64,000 nt of DNA from Hevea brasiliensis. Lineage: Eukaryota; Streptophyta; Magnoliopsida; Malpighiales; Euphorbiaceae. The position numbers and the translations under genes are program-made. This document shows, one piece after another, positions 1-12,357 of the stretch; positions within the stretch are counted from its first letter, which is position 1, and every line of letters begins with the position of its first letter. The notes below the pieces were generated by a model that saw only the letters and a program-made list of their open reading frames with translations, made no database searches and had not been told where the DNA came from. Location of the stretch: NCBI RefSeq assembly GCF_030052815.1, contig NW_026614833.1, forward strand, positions 1 through 64,000, read 5' to 3'.

Positions 1-1500
1 GACCAATCGCCTATATTTGAAGAAAAGACTTTGTAATATGAGAATGAGCGAAAGTATACCCATTAAAGAATATCTGAATGAATTTAATTCAATCATTGTG
101 GAACTGAAGAATATTGATATTGAGATTGATAGTGAGGATCATGCCCTTATTGTGTTATGTTCTTTGCCACCCTCCTATGAGACTTTTGTTGATACTCTGT
201 TGTATATGAATGATAGTATTTCACTAGACGATGTTAGTAATTCTCTAAAATCGAAAGAGTTAAAAAGGAATTTTCCCTATAATAGAGAAAGATTTGAGGG
301 GAAGGTTTGGTGAGCAGTGGAAGAACACATTCAAGGGAGGGTTCTTCCAGCAGAAAGAAATCTAAGGCTAGATCTAAGTCAAGAATGAAAAAGGCCAACT
401 GTTTTGAGTGCGGGAAGCAAGGTCACTACAGACAAGACTGTCCCAAGTTGAAAAATAAAAAGGGAAAGCAACCAAAAAGTTCTATGAATGTGATTGATAG
501 TTTTATCTATTCTGATAGTGATGATAGTGCTGGGGAAATTTTATCTGTGAGTTCAGATCATGGACAAAATTCCTACATTCTTGATACTGGTGCTACTTAT
601 AACATGTGTCCACACAGAAACTGGTTTGTCACTTACAAACAGATGAGTGGTAAGGTGTTTTTGGGTAATGATTGTGCATTATCTGTGGAAGGAATCAGTA
701 ACATCAGATTAAGGATGTTTGATGGCATTATCAAAACCATAGAGTGTTGACATGTTCTAGAACTAAAGAGGAACCTGATTTCTCTTGGGAAACTTGACTC
801 TTATGGATTCAGATACCATGCAGAGAGTAGAGTTCTCAAAGTCTGCAAGGGCTCTATGGTACTCATGAAGAGCAGTTTGGCTTTAGGATTGTATTTTCTT
901 CAGGGCAATATAGTTTCAGGGGAAGCTGCAGTAACATTCGAAAGCAATAATCAGAATCACACTCAATTGTGGCATCTACGTTTTGGTCATATGAGTGAAA
1001 GAGGATTATTTGTGTTAAGCAAGCGGGATTTGTTGGATGTGCAGAAAATAGAATCTGTGGACTTTTGTGAACATTGTGTGTTTGACAAACAAACCAGGGT
1101 AAAGTTTGATAAAAAGGCAGTGCACAAGACTAGAGGAATGGTGGATTATATCCACTCAGATCTATGGGGTCCTAACAGAATCACTTCTAAGAGTGGTGCC
1201 AAATACTTCATGACTTTGATTGATGATTATTCTCGGATGGTGTGGGTGTATTTTCTGAAAATAAAAGATGAAGGCATTTTCAACATTTGTAAGGTGGAGG
1301 ACGATGATTGAGAAGTAAACAGAAAAGAAGGTCAAGCGTCTTAGAATTGATAACGGATTGAAATTTTGCAATCATAAATTCGATGCATTTTGCAATAATA
1401 AAGGTATAGTGAGACACCACACTTGTGCAAGGACGCCACAATAGAATAGTATTGTAGAATGCATAAACAAAACACTTTGTGATTGTTACACTCATTTCAT
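1..1500 (+). mobile_element. Copia-1: truncated Ty1/copia retrotransposon fragment
   Basis: This is the inner part of a Ty1/copia element, from the gag C-terminal half to the middle of integrase. Its left end lies outside the window. Its right end is cut at about 1500, where the coding similarity stops and the LTR of Gypsy-A begins. The order gag, protease, integrase is the copia order. No LTR, primer site or target duplication of this element is visible. It is the oldest layer of the nest, since everything to its right is inserted into it. The exact breakpoint is uncertain by about 20 bases because the matching 3' LTR of Gypsy-A is not in the window. Confidence 0.85.
17..1490 (+). pseudogene. 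Copia-1 gag-protease-integrase polyprotein, broken
   Basis: This is the remains of a copia Gag-Pol polyprotein. Positions 17-313 encode a UBN2-type gag segment, including LCSLPPSYETFVDTLLY. After a frameshift near 305 the frame at 307-750 holds a CCHC zinc knuckle (CFECGKQGHYRQDC, about 400-441), which binds RNA in the particle, and an aspartic protease active site (LDTGATYNMC, near 580). A TGA at 748-750 interrupts the frame. From 856 the same frame carries the GAG-pre-integrase HLRFGH motif and the integrase zinc cysteines (CEHC). The integrase core begins with HSDLWGP and continues, after a shift near 1300, to the RIDNG and VECIN motifs near 1345-1475. An in-frame TAG lies at 1442-1444. 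The Tnt1/Tork-like appearance of gag is an inference. It is not functional. Confidence 0.85.
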
Positions 1501-1977
1501 ATAGATATTTTAGGGTAGTTTTGCATCCATTTTGCCTTTATATTTTAGTTTATTTTATGTTTTTAGCTTTATTTTAGCTTATTTGTTAACTTTAGATACT
1601 TTATATTTGATTTTTGTAATTTTGTTGTTTTTGATAGGTTTTTGTGGCAAATCAAAGATCAATGAGTGTATTAGGAAGTGATTTGAAGAAATTTGGAGTT
1701 CTTTAAGCATGGACGAAAGTTGAAGAAATCAAGCCTTGAAAGAGCAAATTAGTCGAAATTTTCTTGAGACTTTGCTTATGATGTTGCTTAGGGTATGTCA
1801 TATAAGCTTAACCTTAAGCCTGTTCAAGATGAAAGTCAAGCATGAGCAGAAAAATCTATTTTACTCCAAGTCTATCGAGATTTGTTGAGGGTCTGCTTAA
1901 CCCTAAGCAGACAGTGCAACCACAGGCCGAAATTTGTTGAAGAAGCTACTTAGGGGAAGCAGTACCCTAAGCAGACT
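1500..1977 (+). repeat. Gypsy-A 5' LTR, piece 1 (U3)
   Basis: This is the first of three pieces of one LTR, which is split by the solo LTR (1978-5036) and by Copia-2 (5752-27358). Piece 1 is U3-like and rich in a dyad of the form TGCTTA..TAAGCA. The clearest case has 9-base arms GTCTGCTTA (1891-1899) and TAAGCAGAC (1904-1912). Another has CTTAGGG and CCCTAAG arms at about 1949-1971. The assignment to an LTR comes from its continuity across both target duplications up to a tRNA-Asp-type primer site at 27760. The left boundary is approximate. Confidence 0.75.
1891..1912. repeat. U3 hairpin of Gypsy-A (TGCTTA/TAAGCA dyad)
   Basis: There is a perfect 9-base inverted repeat, GTCTGCTTA and TAAGCAGAC, with a four-base loop. 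Related copies occur at 1785-1820 and 1945-1975 in this LTR and again at 51770-51960 and 52440-52495, downstream of Gypsy-A gag-pro. The CCCTAA inside the loop and right arm looks telomere-like but is not tandem. Confidence 0.8.
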
Positions 1978-4900
1978 TGTGGCACCCCTTACCCGTCTAC
2001 AGTATAGCCAAGCAAGATATGCCACGCAGTGTACCGAAACACCATATTTTATCTCAATTATTTTTATCCTTCCTTAATTTATTTCTTTATGGTTATGAAG
2101 TGCAATTTGTGAAATTTAACTCATTTTAGTCATTTATTGAAATTATGAATTTATTTGAGGTTCCGAAAATTTTATAGAAAATTCAACAGAGTACCGGCTA
2201 AAAATGAATAAAACAGTTCTTTGGAACCTGTGAAAAACACTTTCAATACATCTCAATCATTCTCAAACTCCATTATATCAACATAATCTCAATATTCCTC
2301 AACCATTTCTAAAAATTTCTTCTATTTATCATTCATTCATTTCACAAGATAATCATGTATAAATCATAAATAAATACTCAATTTTCATTTATAAATACAA
2401 ATTACAAATATTTGCATTAATACCAAAATGTATTACATGAGTTTCAACTATATATGAGAAAATAAAAGTTTAATTACAAAATACAAACAGTACAAAATAC
2501 CAAAATGAGACCTAGTGTCCTACCAATGCACTGAAGTTTGTGAGGTGACACGGACACTATGCAGAACTGTGAACGGCCTCACCCAGTCTGTGGTCTACTG
2601 GGCAATCTTTCAGTCTCTCCAGAACCTACGCATGGCAAAAAGTAACGCGCTAAGCAATAATGCTTAGTGGTGCCAATAATAAAATAAAAAGAACTAAAAA
2701 GAAATGAACATGCAGTGTATATATTGATGTCTCATGTAGACAAATTTTGGTAATTACTTGTAGTCTATTTATTTGGTACTTGTTATATCAATTATTTCAT
2801 TAAGTTTATCAACTTCCATTTTTGGTTGCCCAAGTAATCTATACTGTATGACTGGATTGGATATACGGATAAACTGGCACTGGGTACCAAGTACCTCGGG
2901 CCATCACAACATCGATCACAATGTGTCTCCCAGTGTGCAACAGAATAGATGATAAGTTGTAATAAGCATTAGGCATAAGGCCAAGTATCATCATAATATC
3001 AAAATGGCTAAAAGCCATAAAATCACATAATGGCATTATGCCATGTGCAGTACTGCTAACTGAACCCTATTGGTATGCCAACCTATCCAAACCAATCTTA
3101 CTAGGTGTACTAGGGCACATTACAAAGTTATTGATTGAATTTTCATGTTTTACATGTAAGGTTACTATTCATTTTACTATTTAGGTGAAATTATTAACTT
3201 TCCAATGCATAATAGTTACATGGGTCCTAATCACATAAATTTACCACATTTTGGTTCCTAAAAATATTAGCATTAGTTGCCAATCCATACTTCTAACCAA
3301 TGGAGAATAAATCAAAATTTTAGTTTTTTTGGGTGCTAGAGTTCATTATTCCATTAGGTCATTCTACAATGAGAATTTGGTCAAGTGTTCTGAATCAAAG
3401 TTGTTCTTTATTGTGTTTAGTTACATTTCATTTTTTGAATCACTCTATTTGGAGTTTTTTAGCTCAAGATATACTATTTTGTGCAAGGCTGGCCAAATTG
3501 ATATCTACCCAGAAATTCTGGGCAGAATACCATTCTGCCAGATTCGGTAGTTCAACTTTAGGCAATAATTTCATGTAGTTAAGTCGAGAATTAGAGTTTG
3601 TGTTCAACATAAAAGTTGTTCTAAATTGTCTAAGCTTTTCATTGATATAAATTTCAGATCAATTGGACCTTTCTACACTGAGTTATGACCAAATGAATGA
3701 ACACTGTTCATTTGGTCATTTTGCCTAGGCAGAATGTAAGTTACCCGAATTTGGTCAATTTTTATGGCATCCTAAGTTTGCTTTCTGGACAGGGTTCCTT
3801 CATCAAAGTTGTGCCATTATATATCTAATTTCATGTCCAATTGGCCTTGCACCAATTCAACCTACACAACTCAAGTTATAGCTACCCAAACATGTTGAAC
3901 TCACATTCAGATCTGCATGGCACTCAAGGCAGCACCTCTAACCTCAATTCCCATGGCACAATTCACTTCAATTCCTACTCAAACATAACCGAATGGTCAC
4001 TAATTGACCATTAGAATTTTCTTTCACTAATACATGAACAAAACCCTAGGTTTTTTTCCAAACCCTAACTCTAACAATTTCAATTCTCTATACATACAAT
4101 CCATGAATTAAAGCACCAAAATCATGTTCAATGGCAGCCATACACAACTATTATGTAATCAAATTGGCACTAACCTTGTTGGAGCTAACTCCCAAGCTTG
4201 CAAAACCTTCCTTTTCCTTCTTCTTTTTGCTGGCTAGAGAGAGTTTAAGGGGTGAGGAAAAATTTTAGTGAAGGAAGTAAAGGGTAATAAGGTGAAATGG
4301 AGTGGGGTATAAAGCTTGATAAAGCTTTAATGGAGGTTTGGGGTTAGAGAAGATTTCGGCTGGGTTGAGAGAGGTAGGGGATGCAGATTTATCTTTTCAA
4401 TTTCTGACCACTTAACTCTTTTTAAATTGATTTATAATAGCTTGGTGAAGTTTGATTGGTGGAGGCTTTAATAATGACATCATAGTAATGTCATAATTCA
4501 AGTTTTAATTTATTTTCTTTTCTTTCCTTTTTACACTCATTTCTAATTAATTTTCTAGCAATATTTATTCATATTTTATATCATAATAATTATTTACTTA
4601 ACTGGATAAGTTGGTCAAAAATCATCTTTGAAGACGAAATAACCAAAATGCCCTCCGTTTAACTTATCCAGCCAAAATCGTCTATACCGATCTAAAAATT
4701 TTTCTAATCATTTTCTTGGCATTCTAAGACCATCGAAACTTCAATGACTCTTCTCTGGAGTCCCAAAAATTATTTCATAAATTCTCCGGGGTTTAGGGAT
4801 TTTAGCTGCGAAAACCGCAACTTCCCACTGGGTTACCTATCACTAGGGCACCGGCTCATTTAACTTAGTTGTATTTTATTTCTAAAATTTTTCCTTAATT

Positions 4901-5036
4901 TTTCTTATTAATATTTGAATTATTTATGACTCCTCACTCTAGTCTAAATATTTTTTCCAGACGTTCTAGCTATTTGAACCAACACCGGTCATCAGAACAG
5001 TATAATGTACGAAATTGCTATAGTGAGGATGTTACA
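1978..5036 (-). mobile_element. Solo LTR of a Tekay-type Ty3/gypsy chromovirus
   Basis: This 3059-bp unit begins TGTGGCACCCCTTACCCG and ends GATGTTACA. It is flanked by the perfect 5-bp duplication agact (1973-1977 and 5037-5041). Read on the minus strand it matches the G1 LTR in order along its whole length: the TGTAACA start, the block around GCCGGTGCCCTAG, the block ATTTTTGGGACTCCAGAG, the CCAAATGA palindrome and the CTAAGCA hairpin. No internal domain is present. A single LTR with intact duplication is the standard product of LTR-LTR recombination that removes the inside of an element. It carries no gene. Divergence from G1 is clear by eye, so it is an older or different subfamily. Confidence 0.92.
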
Positions 5037-5041
5037 AGACT

Positions 5042-5751
5042 GCCCAAAACGTGAATGACTCTGCTGACTTGGACATTTCTATACCTCATTTCCTACCCAC
5101 TCCTTGGCTCTTATTCACTTTTAGGGCAACTTTTTGAGACCATATAAATTCATCATTTTCTAGTTTTTGCCACAAGAGGAAACGAGAAGAAACAAAGAAA
5201 AGAAAACAAATTTTAAATAGACAAAGGAGGAGGAGGCCATTTTTCTGAGGGAGGAGCTGTTGCAACTATCTTTGGGAGCTCCAGAAATCAGAGTTTTGGG
5301 TTCTTCTACCTGGGTTTTTCTATTTTTAGTCCTCTTATCATGTTTTTCTTTACTTTTCCATCAATCTGTCTTGTAAATTCCAATATGAGTGAGTAAACTC
5401 TTTGGATTTCAGAGTTAGGAAATATGTTTTAGATTAATTTGTGGATTTGGACTGGGTATTTCCATATTTTATATAAATATGAGTTTTGATTCCTTCCTTG
5501 TGTGCTTGTTTTACTTGCCTAATGTTGGTACCTGTTGGGTATTGTGTTAATCTTTGATTGAAGGACCAAAAGGTGAAAGTCATTGATAGATAATCATGGA
5601 TTGGAACGTAAAATTACTTAGATTTAGAAAAAAAACTAGGATTTTAAGAGGAATTAATGATTGATTACAAAACTTAATGGGTTTTAAATTAATCAAATAT
5701 CATACGAAAGTAGGTTTGGTTATTTTAGAACACACTTTGGTTTGCTTGAAA
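5042..5751 (+). repeat. Gypsy-A 5' LTR, piece 2 (promoter part)
   Basis: This is the continuation of the Gypsy-A LTR after the solo LTR and its duplication. It holds a TATA-like CATATAAATT at 5141-5150, followed by a purine-rich stretch (5170-5240) that would be early transcript. The piece ends where Copia-2 inserted; the target tgaaa (5747-5751) is repeated at 27359-27363. No gene is seen in it. Confidence 0.75.
5141..5150 (+). promoter_or_regulatory. Putative TATA box of Gypsy-A LTR
   Basis: CATATAAATT lies downstream of the TGCTTA/TAAGCA dyads once the solo LTR is subtracted. That is the order expected for an enhancer-like U3 followed by a core promoter. No start site can be proved from sequence. 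Confidence 0.45.
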
Positions 5752-7849
5752 TGTTAGTAGTATGCCCTAGAGCATATCATTTAGTATGTATCTTGTACAT
5801 ATTTTATTAATAAAAGGCATTTTCACTTTTCCATTTACATAATATATTTATGTGTAATAGAAAAGGTCCATTGATATTTTGTTAGAAATTCTATTCTTAA
5901 GTTGTTAAGAATATGAGTGATAGCATTTCTAGCACAAAGTATCATAAATTGGTTCATAATCGAGGATACTTCACAATAAGGACATGACTTATCCAGAAAG
6001 ATTGTAATCATGTTTGTTCCCAAGTTATTTATATGAGATGTAAATAAGATAGAATGGTGAGTCTCATGCCATATAACAAACATGATAGGCACTTATACAT
6101 GATAAGTAGGCCAAACCAGTGACATTTATGGAAAACACATGGAGTTTACTCTTGTCAACGTATTGTCATAAATCATATTAGTGCATATAATCTTTAGACC
6201 TGAGATAGCACAGTTATCTTGTATATAGGTGGTTTGAGTTTGATACTGCTTTCATACTTGTACTGTGTATGGGTATATGGGCATGTGTTGGCTCCTACTA
6301 GTTATATATGGAGGTAGGTGTTGATCAAGATGGAATCTGTTCCTCTAAGTAAATAGGGATAAAATCCTATATTCATTTAATTGTTTTTGATATTTCAAGT
6401 TCCTGGCTAGGATAGATAGATTTAATGAGTTTCTAATAAGAAAATCTTTTTAATCAAGAACTGAAATTAAAAGAGAACATAATATTTATAGCAAATGGGG
6501 TTTGACATAAACTATAACTTCAGCTCGAATTGGGATTTTGTAACAGAGAGATTCTAGTGCATGGTAATATATGATTATAGGTTCATTTAAGGTAAACCTT
6601 ATTACTAATTGGGTGGCCATGTCATGCTATGCTAGGTGTTAACCATTGTCTATGAGGTGCATAAAATGATTTAGAGAAATCATTTATGGTAAGAAAGAGT
6701 TCTGATGATATTAAGAGTTGATATCATGTCTCATTGCCAATTAGTGATGAGCCTAGTAAGTCACACACATACACAAGTAATCACCAAATTAAATATGATT
6801 TAATTAATTAATTAAAGAGTTTAATTGATTAATTAAATAGGTTTGATTTGCAATTAGATTGCAAAGTCCCTAGCATGGCTTGAAACTAAATTGGATGTAT
6901 GGTATAAGTTAAATTTATATTTAAAGTATTTAAATATGAATTTAATTAATGAGAAATTAATTAATAAAGATTAATTAATTAATTTATATTTGATATAAAT
7001 TGATTATAAGAAGAGAAATAATTATTTTGGGTTGAGAACTCAAAATTAAGACACAGGAGTATTTTGGCCATTTCACAGCGTAACATGTGGCACCATGAGA
7101 TGGTGACACATGGCACTATACATAAGCTTGCCATATGTCTTTTAATCATGTAAGATGATTAAAGTCAAGATTACATATAGGTTTGACACTTGGCACAATG
7201 TGATTGGGTCAATTAAACCTAAAGCTAATCAAAAGGTGACATATGGCAAGGGTTTTAAATGGTGACCTAGCTATATAATGTATTGTTATGAAAAGAAAAA
7301 ATAATGAGCTGCTCATTCTCTTTGGTGCCACCACCCTTGGCTGCCTCTCTCCTCTCATCTTCTTCATCTCTCATCAATTTAAAGAGATTAACAAATAATC
7401 TCTTGAATTAAAAATACTAGAAATTGTTTCTAGTGTCCTATTTACATTTGTAATCTCTCAAAAGGAAAAACTTGATTTTCTAATTGATTGGAAAAGCTTT
7501 AGAAGCTGTTCAAGGGGCTGCCATTGGTGATCTTGGTGTGGACAAGCTAGAGGGACAACACCTGGTGTCCTAAGGGCATTCTAAAAGTGCCAAACACACT
7601 GCAGTGCATCAAAAGGTTAGTGCACTTGTTCTTGATCTAATCTAGGGTTCTAATGAATTAATCTGATTAATTCTAAAATCTTAAATGGAAAATGTAGATC
7701 CAAAAACACATTAAAAGAGTTTTAATATGCTGTTTATCATCGAAATCAAATAGATAAAAATGAATCTTGCATGATGCAAGTGACCCTAGGTGAAAAATTT
7801 TTTGAATTCAATGATATAAACTTATGTTTTTCATACTTCTTCTCCTTCA
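5752..7849 (+). repeat. Copia-2 5' LTR
   Basis: This LTR starts TGTTAGTAGTATGCCC and ends CTCCTTCA. It pairs with 25242-27358. U3 is AT-rich with TTAATTAATTAA runs (6797-6835, 6950-6990). A TATA box lies at 7272-7278, followed by a CT-rich stretch (7310-7375) typical of plant leader sequence. No gene lies in it; short reading frames on either strand have no recognisable protein features. Confidence 0.93.
7272..7278 (+). promoter_or_regulatory. TATA box of Copia-2 5' LTR
   Basis: TATATAA sits in the context CTATATAATG. The right LTR has CTATAAAATG at the same place (about 26779), so the motif is kept in both copies. The transcript would start about 30 bases downstream, which makes the rest of the LTR R-U5. 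Confidence 0.55.
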
Positions 7850-7851
7850 AT

Positions 7852-7864
7852 TGGTATTAGAGCC
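7852..7864 (+). promoter_or_regulatory. Primer binding site, initiator tRNA-Met type
   Basis: TGGTATTAGAGCC begins three bases after the LTR end. It matches the 3' end of plant initiator tRNA-Met (complement TGGTATCAGAGCC) with one C-to-T change. This site primes minus-strand DNA synthesis. Confidence 0.85.
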
Positions 7865-9400
7865 ATTATATTTGCCATTTAGATTGTTGATTATATGATT
7901 TAATTGTGTGATTTGATCATATGATGATTAAATCATTGCTGGTTGCAATGAATAAGGTGGCGGTATGCTTGGATGCACCATGGTATGCATGGTTTGTGCA
8001 CCACCATGGTGCGCATGGTAAGTGATGGGTATTATGTGTGCAAGTGTTGTATGATTTGCCCATTTTATGTCTAATTAAATTGTTTAATTAGAGTTTTAAT
8101 CACACAATTAAATTTTGATTCAAATATGAAATTTTTAAATTTGTTTGAATGTGATTTAAATATGAATTTTTAAATTTGTTTGAATGAGATTCAAATCTAA
8201 ATTTTTAAATTTGTTTGAATCATATTCAAATCTAGATTTTTAAGTTGAATATGAGATATTCAATTTAATTTAAGTATGTATGTTTTATTTAATTGTTAAA
8301 TAGTGATATGCATGATGGATGATCATGGACTATAAAAGACCAATGTGATTGGATTTATTTCTTTTATATTTCTTTGGGTTGTAAATTAATTAATTTATTT
8401 TGGGCATGTAATATTAAGGTTGTAATAATTTTGGATTGTAATTTCATTTATTTAGTTCTTGTAAATTCACCTTGGTATGCCAAGAATTACTATGTAATTG
8501 GATTGCAAGAAGATCAAGGAGGTCAAGAGCATTGGTGGGACCAGTGGGAGGAATTCAAGATCAAGTATTGATTATGTACTCCTTCAGCAACTCTTGTAAA
8601 ATGAATGAATGAAATGCACCTAGGAATGCCCTGATTCTATTCTTGGTGGCTCAAAATTAAATCTCTTAGAAAAGTCCATGATCATACCATATTTATTTAT
8701 TATCCATGAATGCATGAGATGTATGGGAATGTATGCAAGTATATAATATATGCATGCTAATTGGATAATGTGCAAAGTGAGACCTTAATAGTAATTAGGA
8801 TGACCATAAAATCTTCCAAACAAACGATTAAGTTGGAAATGCTATAATTAAAGTAATTATAACATGGGCCCTCCATTGAGGCAATTATTTTAAGAAATTT
8901 TAAATACTTGCATAAGATACAATTAATTTAAGAGATTTTCTTAAGAATAATTGTTAAGCATGAGATGTTGTAAATATGTAAATGGTTTGGTGGCCAATAT
9001 TGGATGTACCTGATGACATTAAAATTATTTGCATAATTACTGGCTCAATGGGATCAACTTAACTAATGCAAGATAAGTTAATAATGGATGTGCCTGAGAT
9101 TTTGAGCATTAGGGGCTAGGTAAAGGATTGAACCTCACATGAGATGTGATGGGTAAGGAGTTGCTCACTTATAGTTTATTGTAATTCCAATAATGGATGT
9201 ACCTGAGGATGATTAATAGAATTATAAGAATTTAATCACCCATTAGAAATCCATCCAACTAGGATTTCCGTTTTCTACATTGGAAGTGCAGGATTCGCTA
9301 AGTTAGTGGGAAGACCAATTTAATTAAAAGACCATAATCATTTTGGTTAATTACATGATACATTTACTAATTAATATAGTTATTTTCTACAGTTAATTTT
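7865..9400 (+). other. Copia-2 leader, non-coding
   Basis: This is about 1.5 kb between the primer site and gag without a convincing protein. It contains CATGGTGC-type repeats at 7970-8015 and a short tandem repeat at 8117-8250. A small frame at 8374-8571 uses an alternative start and has no family signature. Long leaders are common in plant copia elements and usually hold the packaging signal. Confidence 0.7.
8117..8250 (+). repeat. Tandem repeat, about 35 bp x 4, in the Copia-2 leader
   Basis: Units begin with GATTCAAAT or GATTTAAAT and contain TTTTTAAATTTGTTTGAAT. Starts are near 8117, 8153, 8188 and 8223. The units are imperfect and AT-rich. Confidence 0.8.
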
Positions 9401-10250
9401 TTGATAATAATAAGCACAAAACAACCACCACCATCCAATATCCTTGCAAGCATACTTGATCGCAATAGGTTGATAGGACCTAATCTATCTGATTGGCTAA
9501 GAAATTTGAAACTTATCCTAAACCTTGAACATTTTGGATATGTTCTAGACTTACAGGTTCCTGGTCCCTTACCTCCAGAGGCCACACAAGAGGAACATGA
9601 AACTTTAGACAAGTGGAAGGAGCATGATATGAGAGCCAAGTGTTACATGCTTGCTTCTATGAGTAATGAGTTACAGAAGCAGCATGAGAACATGTAGAGT
9701 GCGAGTGACATCCTCCTTCACCTACAAGAGTTGTATAGTAAGCACAGTAGAAATGCTAGGTATGAGATATCTAGACAGCTATTTCGCATGAGGATGTCTA
9801 AGGGACAGAATGTTGGGGATCATGTCCACAAAATGATTCGGTTGATTGAGCAGTTGGAACATCTTGACTTTAACGTGGATTTCCAACTGTAGATGGATTT
9901 GATCATTCAGTCCCTTCCTGAGTCATTTGGGAATTTTGTGAAAAATTTCCATATGACTAAGCAGGAATGCACCTTGGCTGGTTTACTCAACATGCTGGTT
10001 ATTGCCCAAAAGAAAATGCCGGGCAATAAAGGAAAAGATGTAGCTTTGATTGCATCTTCTTTTGCTGAAAAGTCCAACAAGAAGAAGGGCAATAAGAAAA
10101 AGAAACCTTAGATTCCTAGTCCTTCCAAGAAAATAGCTAAATAGAAAGGGAAGACTAAAGCTGATGGAGGCAAAGGAAAGTGTTTCCACTGTCAGAAGGA
10201 TGGGCACTGAAAAAGGAACTGCCCAGAGTATCTTGCTTCTCTAAAGGAAA
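9401..10250 (+). pseudogene. Copia-2 gag, broken
   Basis: Gag forms the particle and packages the RNA. The N-terminal part (9401-9697) has the SILDRNRLIGPN..DWLRNLK pattern of plant copia gag. No ATG precedes it in frame; an ATA at 9410-9412, before AGC ACA, stands where the start is expected, which suggests loss of ATG by G-to-A (inference). A TAG near 9697 and another near 9892 split the gene; 9893-10111 continues the UBN2-like region (SLPESFGNFV). The zinc knuckle near 10178-10223 keeps CFHCQKDGH and RNCP, but a TGA at 10208-10210 lies inside it, probably from TGG. Confidence 0.85.
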
Positions 10251-10318
10251 AGAAGGATACACCTTTAGAAGGTATGTCCATATCTTGATATTTAGATTCT
10301 GATGATACTCATAGTTCA

Positions 10319-12357
10319 TCTACAGCTTGGGTTTTAGATACTGGTTCTAGTTCTCACATTTCTTATGATATGCATAAACTAGCAAATAGTAGCAGCTTGT
10401 GTTCTCGAGATGTTGGACTCCGGATTGGTGATGGCTCAACTGTTGAAGCTTTAGCCATAGGATCTAAATCTTTTTATATGTCTGGACATGTTTTGTGTTT
10501 GGATAATATTTTATATGTACCTGATGCTTTTAAGAACATCATTTTTATATCTAGTTTGACTAGAAATGGCTATGAATTTCAGTTCACAGTTGATTTTTGC
10601 AATATTTATTTTGGAAATAAATATGTTGGTTTGGGTTATATGAATGATGGTTTTTATTATTTGGATAATAATGACAAACACAAAATGAATGCAAGTGATC
10701 TAGATGAATGCAATGCCATGGTGAAAATCAACTCAAGTTCAAAATATATTTGGCACTTAATGTTAGGTCATGTTGCAAAAGATAGGATTACAAAACTGGA
10801 GAAAATGGGGATTTATCTTCATTGGGCTCTGAGCCTACTCCAACTTGTGAATCTTGCCTTCAGGGCAAAATGAATAGATCACCCTTTGTGGGACAAGGGC
10901 TAAGAGCTGAAAGTATTTTGGAGCTAATACATAGTGATGTGTGTCCATTTAAAGAAATGGCTAGATACAGTTTTCATTATTTTATTACCTTCACTGATGA
11001 TAAATCAAAGTTTGGGTATTTGTATTTGATGAAATACAAACATGAATCCTTTGAAAAGTTCAAAGAATTTAAATTTGAAGTAGAAAATCAAACAGGAAAA
11101 AGTATTAAAGCTCTTCGATCAGATCGTGGAGGTGAATACTTGAGTACTGAATTTGATGAATACTTGGGAGAGCATGGCATTGTTTCCCAGCTGACTCCTC
11201 CAGGAACACCATGGCTGAATGGTGTATCTAAAAGGAGAAATCGTACCCTATTGGATATGGTACGTAGTATGATGAGCTATACTGATATGCCAATCTCCTT
11301 TTGGGGATTTGCATTAGAATCAGCTTTGTATATTCTGAATAGGATTCCATCAAAATTAGTTTCTTCCACACCGTATGAGATATGGCATGGAAGAAAACCA
11401 AGTCTTAAGCATGTTAAGATTTGGGGTTGTCCAGCTTATATCAAAAGGCTGAACATTGATAAATTGGAAACCAGATCAGAAAAGAGTCGATTTGTTGGAT
11501 ATCCAAAAGATAGTTTTGGATACTATTTTTATTTGCTTACATCACAAAAGGTTGTGATAAGTAGAGATGCCACATTTCTTGAACAATAGTTTGTTCAAGA
11601 AGGAGGCAAAGGAAGGCAAATAGAGTTAGAATTGGAGAATTCTGACTAACCAACAGATCAGATGGATATAGATCCATCTAGTCAACCTACACCTATTGAT
11701 GAAACATCTACAGCTGTTCCTCGTGGAACAACTAGAGTATCTCACCCACCAGTGAGATATGGTTTCCTTCATGAAGAAGAACAAGAGTTGTCTACTCATG
11801 AAGAAGTTGATCATGGAGATGATCCACTTACCTATGAAGAAGCTATATCAGATATAGACTCTTCAAAATGGATTGATGCTATGAAATCCGAGATTGATTC
11901 CATGTATAAGATTCAAGTTTGGGATCTTGTTGACCCACCCGAAGGTATTGTACCTATAGGGAACAAATGGGTTTTCAAGAAGAAAATTGGTTCTGATGGA
12001 AAGGTAGAGACCTATAAGGCAAGGCTAGTAGCGAAAGGGTTTCGCCAAAGGTAAGGAATTGACTATGAGGAGACTTTTTCGCCTGTTGCCATGCTTAAAT
12101 CAATTAGGATTCTATTAGCAGTAGCTGCATACTATGATTATGAGATTTGGCAGATGGATGTCAAAACAGCTTTTCTCAATGGATACATTGAAGAAAACAT
12201 TTTCATGAAATAACCTAGAGGTTTTGAATCCCAAGATGGTTCCAAAGTATGCAAGCTAAAGCGATCCATTTATGGGTTGAAACAAGCATCGAGGAGCTGG
12301 AAAATCCGTTTTGATAAAGCCATTAAGTCATTTGGCTTTATAAAAAATGAGGATGAG
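10319..12357 (+). pseudogene. Copia-2 protease, integrase and first part of reverse transcriptase
   Basis: Protease starts with AWVLDTGSSSHIS (10325-10365). The GAG-pre-integrase motif WHLMLGH and the integrase zinc cysteines CESC follow near 10750-10870, with a frame change at about 10830-10870. The integrase core (10822-11589) keeps the first two acidic residues (HSDV, SDRGGEY), but the third, normally E before RRNRT, is K (AAA at 11230-11232). A stop at 11587-11589 ends that frame. Reverse transcriptase begins near 11800 (WIDAMKSE, NKWVFKKK), has stops at 12052-12054 and 12211-12213, and continues through VKTAFLNG and SIYGLKQASR. It breaks off at 12357, where Gypsy-B is inserted. Confidence 0.9.

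Noticed and set aside
1890..1970. Telomere-like CCCTAA motifs (also at 51780-51845)
   Set aside because: They are isolated, part of TGCTTA/TAAGCA dyads, and never in tandem CCCTAAA arrays.
2839..3578. Short frames inside the solo LTR
   Set aside because: They are not kept in the other Tekay-type LTRs and have no domain.
5835..6092. An 85-codon minus-strand frame in the Copia-2 LTR
   Set aside because: It is interrupted in the right LTR and has no family signature.
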